Source: Pythium myriotylum
Taxonomy: Eukaryota > Oomycota > Peronosporomycetes > Pythiales > Pythiaceae
Reading direction: 5' to 3'
NCBI GenBank assembly: GCA_023091665.1
Contig: JALJCQ010000003.1
Coordinates: 2,170,001-2,234,000 of the forward strand
Length of the DNA: 64,000 bases
The stretch's first letter is position 1. Each line of letters begins with the position of its first letter. The translations under genes were made by a program, and so were the position numbers. Below are positions 1 through 8,962 of this stretch, one piece after another. The notes beneath the pieces are model-generated. The model saw only the letters and a list, made by a program, of their open reading frames with translations, had not been told where the DNA came from and did no database searches.

Positions 1-1975
1 TTATGCGTACATCTACTACGCCTTCCTATTCGCCTACAACGAGTGTTTCCAGCGCAAGAAGCTCGACGCAGGCTTCACACTAGCCTACACCAACCTGATC
101 ACTGGTTCGTTGTGTCCCCTCGTGATTTGGCGCGTACTCCGCGCTGATACGGAGCACTGGCGTGGGTACGGACAGCGTGCAGTGGCGCTCCAGACTCTCT
201 TCCGCCAGAAGCACAACCTGCCCGAGCGAGTCTCGGCGCGTGGACTTCACGTCCTCATCGAAATGCACCGCAAATACGTGATCGACTTCGCGCACTTGGA
301 GTTACGTGAACGCATCGGTACAGGCGCGAGCGCCGTGGTCTTTAACGGCGTGCTTCGGTCCAAATTCCCTGTCGCAGTCAAAGTGTACTCGCCGTCCGAT
401 TTCACGGACGCGACGATAGCCGAGTTCTCGCAGGAGGCCGCGCTGTGCGGCTCGCTCCACCACCCCAACATTGTCAAGTTCCACGGCATGTGTGTGTGTC
501 CACCGACGATTTGTCTTGTCTCGGAGCTGTGCCAGGGAAGTCTTGAGGAGATCACGCAAAGTGTGGCGGCCCATCGTCAGAATGCGAACCGCCAGCAGCT
601 ACTGATTAATATCGCGTACATGCTCGATGCCGCCAGAGCTGTTGCCTACATCCACAGCTTCACACCGGCGTTTCTCCACCGCGACATCAAACCAGCCAAT
701 TTCCTCGTCGACAGCGAGGGCGTCGTCAAACTCACCGACTTCGGCGAGTCGCGAAGTATCCCGCGGCAGTTTGTGGCTCATAATACAGGTAATAGTGGCA
801 CAGGCCTCTTCACCGAGTCGTCGACATCCTCAGGGATCGTCGCGACGCTCGCAGAGGGACTCGGTAAGCTTGGTACTGGCGCGCAGCTGCAACGTGTGCG
901 AACGTCCGAGTGGAAAGAAGACACGGAGGCAACACGGATGACCATCAAAGGCACCATCGACTACATGGCACCGGAGCTGATCAATGGCAAAGGTGGTCAG
1001 GCAGCATACGGCGAGGCGGCCGATGTGTATGCTTTGGGGATCACACTCTGGGATATTCTTTATCCAGGTCTTGAAAAATACCCAGAGACCGGTGGTAACC
1101 ATCTCCGCATCTACGAAGCCGTAGCAGCTGGACAACGCCCACCGATTCCGAGCGATCTCCATCTTAGCTTACGAACGCTGATCGAAAGCGCGTGGCACAC
1201 AGACCCTCGGATGCGGCCGTCGGCTCAAAACGTTGTCAATATTCTCGAATCGATCGAAGAGGAGATTGGTGCGGTATTTGCGGTCCAGTTGCTGGACAAG
1301 CTCAAGTCGCACAAGCTGCTGAACCACCAGTACGAGGATCTCGCTGTCTTTGAAGCTGATCGCTGCGTGGAGCTAATGGAGTTGAATGGTTGCGTCGAGT
1401 ACTCGGGCGAGGCCGTCCGCGTCGGGAACGCCCTCATGGACGCGGGGCTATTGCACCACGTGGCTCACTCACACCCGTTCGAGAACACCCAGGAGTCATT
1501 CTTCTTCGAAGAGAGTAACATCGCAATGTGCCAACCAATCGACTCAGCCTTGTCGGATTCTCGTCAAATGTCGAGTAGCTCACGTCCGAAGAGTCGAAGT
1601 CGAGCCCAGTCATCTCGTAGGGGACCTACGAGCCCTACGGCGCAAAGCACATCGACCAAGCCCGAGTCCGAGAACTTGCTGGGCGGGTTGTGCGCGTGTC
1701 GGAAGCTCAGTCAGCGGCTCCAGACTCCAAGGAGAGCCAGGCGACGACGTCCTTTCAAGAGATTCAAGCCCAAAGAGCAGGCAAACGCCGGTGGCTTCTT
1801 CACGCTGCGTAACGAGTTGCGAAGCAAGCTTCTCACGACACAAAGCGACAGCATGGAGGTCGATGACTTTGCCGACTTTGTCGACGATATCCCACGACTA
1901 TCGGACGTTCACGAGCACGACAGCGACGAAGTCGATGGCCCCGGGCAGGATCTCGTGCACATTCGAGTGCAGTGA
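1..1975 (+). CDS. Membrane-linked protein kinase with C-terminal DEP domain (5' partial)
   Basis: The frame is open to the window edge, so the start lies outside. The first visible codons encode aromatic, hydrophobic residues (YAYIYYAFLFAYNECF), probably the end of a multi-pass membrane region. A full protein kinase domain follows: Gly-loop GTGASAVV and VAVKVY lysine (about nt 312-385), catalytic HRDIKPANF (about 679-705), DFGES (about 739), APEL (about 970). A hydrophilic insert of about 60 residues lies between DFG and APE. After the kinase, nt ~1285-1500 encode a DEP-like domain (LLDKLKSHKLLNHQYEDLAV...). The tail is basic and Ser-rich, then acidic. The predicted role is a membrane-proximal Ser/Thr or TKL-type signalling kinase. 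Kinase identity is firm; the DEP call is good; the membrane link is inferred from few residues. Confidence 0.88.
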   Translation, partial: YAYIYYAFLFAYNECFQRKKLDAGFTLAYTNLITGSLCPLVIWRVLRADTEHWRGYGQRAVALQTLFRQKHNLPERVSARGLHVLIEMHRKYVIDFAHLELRERIGTGASAVVFNGVLRSKFPVAVKVYSPSDFTDATIAEFSQEAALCGSLHHPNIVKFHGMCVCPPTICLVSELCQGSLEEITQSVAAHRQNANRQQLLINIAYMLDAARAVAYIHSFTPAFLHRDIKPANFLVDSEGVVKLTDFGESRSIPRQFVAHNTGNSGTGLFTESSTSSGIVATLAEGLGKLGTGAQLQRVRTSEWKEDTEATRMTIKGTIDYMAPELINGKGGQAAYGEAADVYALGITLWDILYPGLEKYPETGGNHLRIYEAVAAGQRPPIPSDLHLSLRTLIESAWHTDPRMRPSAQNVVNILESIEEEIGAVFAVQLLDKLKSHKLLNHQYEDLAVFEADRCVELMELNGCVEYSGEAVRVGNALMDAGLLHHVAHSHPFENTQESFFFEESNIAMCQPIDSALSDSRQMSSSSRPKSRSRAQSSRRGPTSPTAQSTSTKPESENLLGGLCACRKLSQRLQTPRRARRRRPFKRFKPKEQANAGGFFTLRNELRSKLLTTQSDSMEVDDFADFVDDIPRLSDVHEHDSDEVDGPGQDLVHIRVQ

Positions 1976-2146
1976 GTCGAGTACTCTTTGTGTGTCCCCA
2001 CTCGAATCTATCCATGTTATGTGTCTGACGAGGACGTAAGCAATACTTAGTACGTGTCAAAAGCTGTAATAAAAGTTTTATTCTACCAGTCTTTCGAAGT
2101 GCACATACTCGATGCAGTTTAGATTGAGACATCGATTCCTGCGTGA

Positions 2147-3343
2147 ATGCCGCGTGCAGAACAGGCGGTCCTGAGTAAGCATCTCGCCGACTCAATCAAG
2201 GAAATGGAGACTGCACGCCAGAAGTTGGAACAAGCACACGTTCAAATCCATATATAATCTGCAATAACCGTACCTAACAATCGCTCTCTTCCGTTAGATA
2301 CGGTGATAGCCCATTCAATATGGACATACGCCTCTTCAAGATCCAACGGAGCTGGTCAATGGACCATGGACCCGCTCTGTCGACTTGGCGCTCGCGAGTG
2401 CACGGGCCGCAGCCACGCGTCGCGCGCAGAATCGAGAGAAGAGAACTTGTGGCTCGCGCAGCAGCTCGCGGTGAGCGAGTCGAACGCGCGATTGTGGCAA
2501 GAGAAAGCCCATCGGCTGCGAGGTCTCGTGCGCGAGCTGGAGAAGAACCACTGCCGCGAGCGAGCCGCGTGGGAGAAGGACACGAAAGAGAAAGAGCGCA
2601 GGTGGAGGCGAGAGTATGAGCACCACATGCAGTCGCTGCTGCAGATTGTCGCGCACCATGAAGAGACCCAGCAGAGGTTGAAGGACGAAGTGGAGATGCT
2701 GAGAAAAGAGGCGAGCTCGATCAAAACGCAGCGAGTGGCAGTCGTGGCGCAGTCGGCAACGCAAACCGACGACGAGGGCTTTGAGGCTCAAAGTGAAAGA
2801 TGTGAGGACGAGATCCAGAGTCGAGTGGAGTGCAGTGATTCCGGCGGTGAGGATATCGAGGCAACAGGAAAGCTGGGGTCAGCCCATGTGGCCAGTGAAT
2901 TCGAGTTCGTCTCTCCAGAAGACAATCTCTCAATACACGAGCAGTTTGTCTCCCTCACAATGCAGGTGCGATGAAGGATCTTGGTGTTGTCTTAAAAATG
3001 ACTGATCTCTCGCCATGCGCTATAGAAACTGCTGGAACAGTTGCGCATCTCGAACCAAGCATCAACTTCCTCCTGCTCTGCAGGACCGTTCCCGCCGTCA
3101 GCAAGTTCACCGTCATTTCGTGACATGATTTATGAAAGATTAGCGACCAATGCTACCCTTTCTGAGGAGAACCTCAACGAAAAGTTTAAGCAGGACATCC
3201 ACGCCAGTCTTAATGGCAGTGTTATGCGATCAGCTACTGTCAACCACGAAGCGCGGAGGATACCAAACTTCAGCAAGCTTCCGGTTGTAAAGGAAGAAGA
3301 AGCAGCACTACCCTCGTCCCATATATACTCTTCGGCTGCTTGA
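2147..3343 (+). CDS. Coiled-coil protein of unknown function, spliced
   Basis: The main exon runs in one frame to 2965 and is rich in Glu, Arg and Lys heptads (LVRELEKNHCRERAAWEKD and following), a clear coiled coil. At 2966 a GT donor opens a 60-bp intron ending in CTATAG at 3025. Exon 3026-3343 continues in phase 0 with KLLEQLRISNQ, more coiled coil, then a Ser-rich tail. The 5' end is less certain. One model uses ATG 2147, a 28-nt first exon, a strong GTAAGC donor at 2175 and an acceptor after TTAG at 2297 (phases match); the spacer carries a CTAAC branch-point-like site. No catalytic motif or known domain was recognised. It converges on the TRP-like gene with only 10 bp between stop codons. 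Confidence 0.6.
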
Positions 3344-3353
3344 TTTCGTAGAC

Positions 3354-5861
3354 TCATTTGGAGGCGACTTCTGCCGCATTACCTCCGTCATCGTGCTGCT
3401 TCTTCCACGTGTCGATGTTATTAATCTCGAGCTGCAGAAACATTTCTTCTTTATCGCTTCCTCGCGTGATGAGAGGAATAGCGTATCGACGCCTTTCTGC
3501 GTGGATTTGATCCCAAGATCGCTGATTTTCGATGGTGGCCATGATGTTCGCACGTTCGGCAACCCACCTTTGCTCGGACTTCGCCAGAATTTCTGCATAC
3601 GTGTTGCCCATCATAGCAATTAGGAGGTTGAGGAGAAGGATCATCACGAGCACGATGTAACCGAGCATAAGCAGCTGCGTGAACCAGTTCATTCGCTCAA
3701 TCTTCGCGTAATTGTCATCGTAATTTATCTCCCCTGTGAAGCCCGCGATCACCAGCATTCGTCCACGTGTAAGTAAATGTCGAATGCCAATCCGACCATC
3801 AGCGACAAGATACACGGCTTGGGAGAAGCCTGCCATAACGGCGAAGTAAACCAGCACGAAACGGACTATGTCGTTCTGGATCATTTCCAAGATCATGATC
3901 ACGAACGGTCCTGTCGTGCGAAAGCCAAGGAGGAAGAAGAACTGATAAAACCACGCCATCACAAGCGCAACAGCTGTGAACGCATCATTCACTTCTTGGG
4001 ATCCAAAGACTCGGGCGAAGGCTGAACCGAACATGCATATGCTCGTGAACATCGAACACACATTGTCGAGACGCCCTGCACCAGCTTCAGTAATGTAAGC
4101 TCGGAAGTTGAACATAAACTGATGACACTCATTCATAAACTTGACGATCGCAAAACCATATGCGATTATCTCACACAGGGCAAGCACAACGCGATGTGAC
4201 ATGGGCTTCTTCGAATCCAAGTAGGCATCGGTCTGGAAGAGTGTTGACACGTTGAACGCTACGAGAAATGTCCAGTAGAACAGCAAGCGTCTACGAAAGA
4301 GTCCCTTTCCTACGTACTTCCACTTCTTCGAGAGCAATTGGCTGACTTCGATAAGCTTGAGCATTTCCAAGCGGTTCTCGAGAACCGTTGGCAGCTCAGT
4401 TTTGGATATTGTGCTCGACAGTTTTTCAAACGAGCAAAGGCACTGGATAGCAGTCGCATAGCCTGGCCTGCCCTGAGGCGCTAGTGGATATGGTAGTGCA
4501 ACCATAACGTTGTAGAGCCACTGCAGTCGCCCATGGTCACGATTTGGTCTTGGCATTGCTTCTTCTAGATCTAACAGGGGGATATTCAACGCCGTGATCG
4601 GGACGTAGCTCCACGCAACTGACGTAACTTGTGTCAGGATATGCTGGAACATACGCGCTTTCCCTAGAGCAGCAGCAAGCGACAATGGTGTGAGGTGGTC
4701 GCGGTTGCGTTTCAAGAAGAAGCCACGCATCATCTTGTCGTGTCGTACATCGTCGACGCGCCGCAAGAAGTCTACGAGCGACTCCCGCTTTATCTTTCGT
4801 GGCGAGGCAATAAAAGATGCTACTCGCGCTCGCCGACGCTCCTCTTCTGCAATCTCTGGACTTACCGCTGCCTCTAGAGACATGATGCTGTCAGCACTAG
4901 TATTACCGGTTTCATCATCACCCAACGAAGCATCAAGGTCAGCCATGGTGAACCCCGACTTGCCAAGAGTAAGAATCGCAAACTGAATCGCAAAGTTGAA
5001 GACCTTCGGCAAATCATGAATCACTGCAAGATGAAGCACGTTGTTGCCAAAGCTATCGGTCATGAAAATTGACGTGTCGAGGTCATCTTCTTCTGCTTCC
5101 TCATCTCCGTTGTCCTCAAACATACCCGAGACGTTGGCAATCGCCGAAGCGGCTACAGGAATGATCTTCTGTACATTTTCTGCAGCCTTTTTGGCGAAGG
5201 CGCGAGGATCGAGCTGCTGAAACAGCGCTAGCTGCTGTTGTTTCAGCTGGATGACAGCAATGGATGCTCGCTGTCGAAGCTTGGGCTGCCTCTTCAGTTT
5301 TTCTGCAGCCTCTAGGATGTCGAGCGCAATATCAATCTGGTTCGACGAAAGAGCAAATAGCAGCGGCAATCCACCGAAGTAGCACACCTTCCCTGGCCGA
5401 AAGAACTTGCCGACAGTTTCCGCGTTGATCAGGTCCGGTACGTGATTAAGGAGCCACCTTGCAAGCTGAGCATGGCGCTGCACAATTGCGATGTGAAGGA
5501 TGTTCTCACCTTCATATGGCGACAAATCGCTATCTTCCAAGTCAAGCATTGAGTAGGTCAGTGCCGCTAGATCTTTGCGTTTGAGTACGAGCATCTTCCC
5601 AAGCTCGTGGTGGCCGTAAAGGAACGCTACGTGAATCGGAGTGGCACCAACGGAATCGCGTAGTTTGAGGCATTCGCCATTGTCTGCATCCACTAATTCG
5701 AGCGCCTTGTCCAAGTCGTTTTCCTTGACTGCTTTGAAGATTCCAGCCTCGTGATCTAGCACTTGTTGAGCGACAACATCGACGCGCGACCGGAAACCAA
5801 ATGCGTCAAGTAACCGCGCGTGCACGGAGGTGGTCTTGATTTTGATGGGTCTTCGCCCCAT
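3354..5861 (-). CDS. Ankyrin-repeat TRP-type cation channel
   Basis: Single exon, 835 aa. The N-terminal half has ankyrin-like repeats near residues 70-100 (TPIHVAFLYGHHELGKML), 115-145 (NILHIAIVQRHAQLARWLL), 270-295 (NNVLHLAVIHD) and 385-410. About six hydrophobic segments lie between residues 525 and 745. The last has the typical S6/TRP-like run LLLNLLIAMMGNTYAEI followed by an amphipathic EQRWVAERANIM helix, as in TRPV/TRPA-type channels. The pore loop probably lies around FTGEINYDDNYAK. The expected role is a plasma- or endomembrane cation channel gated by physical or chemical cues. The subfamily cannot be fixed by eye. ATG 5861 is the first in frame after the upstream spacer; PSMG2 ends 142 bp upstream on the same strand. 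Confidence 0.82.
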   Translation of the reverse strand: MGRRPIKIKTTSVHARLLDAFGFRSRVDVVAQQVLDHEAGIFKAVKENDLDKALELVDADNGECLKLRDSVGATPIHVAFLYGHHELGKMLVLKRKDLAALTYSMLDLEDSDLSPYEGENILHIAIVQRHAQLARWLLNHVPDLINAETVGKFFRPGKVCYFGGLPLLFALSSNQIDIALDILEAAEKLKRQPKLRQRASIAVIQLKQQQLALFQQLDPRAFAKKAAENVQKIIPVAASAIANVSGMFEDNGDEEAEEDDLDTSIFMTDSFGNNVLHLAVIHDLPKVFNFAIQFAILTLGKSGFTMADLDASLGDDETGNTSADSIMSLEAAVSPEIAEEERRRARVASFIASPRKIKRESLVDFLRRVDDVRHDKMMRGFFLKRNRDHLTPLSLAAALGKARMFQHILTQVTSVAWSYVPITALNIPLLDLEEAMPRPNRDHGRLQWLYNVMVALPYPLAPQGRPGYATAIQCLCSFEKLSSTISKTELPTVLENRLEMLKLIEVSQLLSKKWKYVGKGLFRRRLLFYWTFLVAFNVSTLFQTDAYLDSKKPMSHRVVLALCEIIAYGFAIVKFMNECHQFMFNFRAYITEAGAGRLDNVCSMFTSICMFGSAFARVFGSQEVNDAFTAVALVMAWFYQFFFLLGFRTTGPFVIMILEMIQNDIVRFVLVYFAVMAGFSQAVYLVADGRIGIRHLLTRGRMLVIAGFTGEINYDDNYAKIERMNWFTQLLMLGYIVLVMILLLNLLIAMMGNTYAEILAKSEQRWVAERANIMATIENQRSWDQIHAERRRYAIPLITRGSDKEEMFLQLEINNIDTWKKQHDDGGNAAEVASK

Positions 5862-6003
5862 AGTGTCTAGTTGAAGCTGAACTCGTTTGACTCAGCTGGC
5901 AATTCCTGAACCTGCATTGTCGAAGAGGCACGATTCGCGCGAACCGGCGTGGTGCCCAAAAAATTGATGAGATCTATTTTGCGTACCGGCACTATGAGTA
6001 TCC

Positions 6004-7145
6004 CTACAAGAAGAGCGCAGCGTCGGGGCCACGCCCAAAGAGCTGGCTCCACGAAGGTGGAAACGCAAAGGGTGGTGGATGCGGCAGTGGGGTTCCACCG
6101 AGAGATTGTGGAGCAGGTGGCTGAGGAAGCTTGATCTCGAGGTAATGCAACAAATGCGACGCCATCGCGACCGCGTCCGGTACGTTGTCGCCTTCCGAGC
6201 ACGAGAGCAGGAAGCTCACAAAGCTAAGTGGTGCAGTTGATGTAGCACATTTGGCGTGGAGAAGTGGTGCAATGCCAACACCGCGGAAGTCTTCCCACGC
6301 CTGCACATCGGCCGTCTCGATGGACTGGGTCGCCTTCAAAAACTCCGAATTGCGAACAGACTTGTCTTGGTCCGCAAAAGTGATTGTGTGTAGAGGGCGC
6401 CTGAGAATGGTTTGCAGAGAGTCGGTGAGCGTAGTTCTCATCTCGTCAGCTCGAGTGAACTCACCGAAGCATGTTGGGGTCATGGCGAAGCATGTCGTCC
6501 GCCCCAGCGACCACCACCAGCGAGGCGAACCCACTTGCGGTAGCCCACGCGACGAGCTCGTCGGCGAAGACGCGCGCCTTGCCCTTAGCGACGTGGGTGC
6601 GTTGCTGGATCAACGTCACGCGACGCGACGGAATGCGAAACACTGGGGAGCAAGCGGTCGTGTCAGCACGACTACAATCCTCAAGTCCTAGCGGCGATAG
6701 GGAAGCTACCTTCGAGGTTCACACAGAGCGCGTTGCGGTCTTGAGAGCCGTAGGCCGCGGCGCCGGCAATGGGCGGCACGGCCGTCGAGAAGAGATGGCC
6801 GACTTTCTCGACGGCAGCGTCCTAGAGCAACCGAGACAGCGCGATACGTCAAGACCATACACACAAGAGAACCATGTCGTTTACACCCCACGTACGCATT
6901 CTTGGCCTCGCTGGAGAAGCGTGTTGACCACGAGATCAACGGTGAGCTGGCCCAGATTGGCGTACGAGACGGCCGGCTACAAACCACCACAACGCTCGTT
7001 TGACGCGGTTCTAGCGACCAAAAAGCACACCGATCGATGCGCCGCGCGCGCCACTACGCACCACGATGAGCGTGTCGCCCTCAAAGAGCCTCTGCGCCGC
7101 GCCAGCGTCGCCGCCGTCGGTCGGAGTCGTCGGGAAGAACTCCAT
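6004..7145 (-). CDS. PSMG2: Proteasome assembly chaperone 2 (PSMG2/PAC2), five exons
   Basis: PAC2 pairs with PAC1 to assemble the 20S proteasome alpha ring. Five exons rebuild one 283-aa protein (human PSMG2 is 264 aa): 7145-7062, 6976-6896, 6821-6710, 6642-6465, 6400-6004. All junctions are GT-AG with matching phases (0,0,1,2); introns are 64-85 bp. Diagnostic matches are PAVSYANLGQLTVDLVVNTL near the N-terminus (family: PAVSVGNVGQL...), PSRRVTLIQQR, SEGDNVPDA and the C-terminal FPPSWSQLFGRGPDAALF, which mirrors the family SSWRLLFGSGLPPALF ending. A Pro-rich insert precedes the last motif. Long open frames across the introns on either strand are not separate genes. Start chosen as the only ATG that gives the conserved first exon. 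Confidence 0.9.
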
Positions 7146-8417
7146 GGTGCGAATGATGATCGGATCTCGGAGAGAGTTTGGAGCAGATATGGCGTAATAT
7201 ACGTTTGATTAGATCGTTAGTTGTGGATTTATGGGTGTTAGATAAGGATTTGTAGAGGGTCACTGATGGAAAAGCTGGGTTCGAGGAGAGGGATGTCCAT
7301 GGCTCTCCGTTCTCCACGCGCACGCCGCACACGCCTGGACTGTGGACTGGTGCATTTATTCGCAGCTTTCAAGTCAGACGAGTCTCTCTTAGCACCTGTT
7401 CCCCACACATTATTCCATTTTCGTCCCAAGCTGACGATCATTCTTTCACTCGTGTGCAGGCAGAAAAGCCCAAGATGCTGTGCGCGATCGCTGGCTCTGA
7501 ACACAGTTTCTATCGCCCTGGCGTGGGAAATGGGTGGTTCGAATGATTAAATGGAGCTCTAGCGCATTCACCAAAAGGGGCAGCCGGAGGATACTTCCGG
7601 AATTGATGTACGCGTTTTCCCAGTAAACGCTCTTTTTGCCAAGTTCTCACAGAGACACACGTGTGGTCGTTTTTATGAATAAGGATGTGTCGCGCCTCGC
7701 ACGCAAGGGGCGCAGCGTCTAGATCAACAGCTGCGCGCCTGCACGCAAGGGATCTCTTAGCGCTTGGTGCAATACGAGAACTGGCGAACTCTTCCACACA
7801 CTTCTCATACTGTACACACAAACGAGACACTATTATAGTGCGATTTCGATACTCACAGATGCTATCGCAGAAAAGTCACAGGCAAGCCGCCGACGGAGCG
7901 CCGCGAGTTCGGAAGAGTTGGGCGTTTCGAGTGATTCGCTGAGACGATCTCGTTGCCGCCCTTCTCTATTTTTCGAGTCCCTTCTACATTTTTCGAATCC
8001 AAACATGCCGATGAGGTCAACAGAGATGCCCGTGTTCGTGCTGTTCTTCAAGCCTCAGAGCTCCGAGTCGTGCTGTTCTTCAAGGTCCAGAGCTCCGAGT
8101 CAGAAGGTTTTCACGGAGCTGATGATAGAACGCACACTGCTGTGAGAGATAAGAGATGCATCAAAATTTTGGCTGCGGTTTGAGCCCGCCTGGAGCTTGA
8201 TCTGGTTGGAGCCCGATCCCCGGGAGATCGCTTTTTGCAAACGGGTCAGTGTGCAGTATTGTGTAAAAAGAATCAGCAGTATTCTGTCGAAAGAATCGTA
8301 CTTCAAAAATGTTTGCTCCCGATTCACTTCTGCGCACTTACTACGCCGACGCCACCACGCCCAGAAGGCAGCGCTTCGGAGATCCGCTTTGGACTCACTT
8401 TCCATTTTTCTCTCAAG
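7146..8417. other. Spacer without recognised gene
   Basis: Several short open frames on both strands carry no recognisable domain. It holds a 32-bp direct repeat (8038-8101) and a stretch near 7258-7308 that resembles the 3' part of the truncated GTPase gene. No intact gene is seen. Confidence 0.5.
8038..8101. repeat. 32-bp tandem duplication
   Basis: Two adjacent 32-bp units (8038-8069 and 8070-8101) both read GTGCTGTTCTTCAAG then CAGAGCTCCGAGTC; they differ at about three positions in the middle. No coding context is recognised. Confidence 0.8.
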
Positions 8418-8870
8418 ATGTCATCGCAGTCTCCGTCCTCTCCTTCGCCCTCGCCTTCGAGGGGTTCGTCGCCGTCATCCATTCAAGAACACTGGTTGTT
8501 CCTAGGAAATCCAGGCACTGGCAAGTCCACCCTCATCAACTGTCTACTCGGAGAGCCTTATTTCAAGGGTGGTGTGAGCTTTGGCCGCGGCATGACGAGT
8601 TTCCTGCAACGTGTGCAGCGCGATAACATCGAGCTGATGGACACGCCAGGATTGGCTGACACCGCGTTGCGCGCGGATGCCGCCAAGGCCATCACTGAAG
8701 CGCTTCGAGGAGATGGCGTGTACAAGATCTTTTTCGTGGTCACGCTGCAGATGGGCCGCGGCAAGCCCGACGACGTCGCGACAATCACCCAGGTGCTGGA
8801 CTCGGTCCTGATGGAAAAGGCAAGGGAGATAGATGTCCATGGCTCTCCGAGGCGTCCTTGCGCGTGCTAG
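8418..8870 (+). pseudogene. P-loop GTPase (AIG1/septin-like fold), C-terminally truncated
   Basis: 150 codons from ATG 8418. After a Ser/Pro-rich N-terminus (residues 1-20) come the G1 loop GNPGTGKST (30-38), a downstream Thr in GMTSF (G2 candidate), and G3 DTPGL (75-79). These define a translation-factor-related GTPase of the AIG1/dynamin-like type. The frame ends soon after the third core strand and helix, so the G4 (NKxD/TKxD) and G5 regions are missing. A complete domain would need about 80-100 more residues. The last codons (IDVHGSPRRPCAC) do not look like GTPase sequence. The stop lies 93 bp from the 3' end of convergent membrane-family copy A, so the truncation may mark a rearrangement boundary. 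An unseen downstream exon is not excluded. Confidence 0.65.
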
Positions 8871-8962
8871 AGACACGTGCGACGCGCCCGAGGTGCTCGA
8901 ACACAGAGAAGAAGCTTGGCGCGCGCAAGTCGTGAAGAAACGGCCCGCAAAGACGCTCTCAA

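Noticed and set aside
6004..7208. Several open frames on both strands across 6.0-7.2 kb as separate genes
   Set aside because: The minus-strand frames join by GT-AG introns with matching phases into one PSMG2 protein; the + strand frames are shadows.
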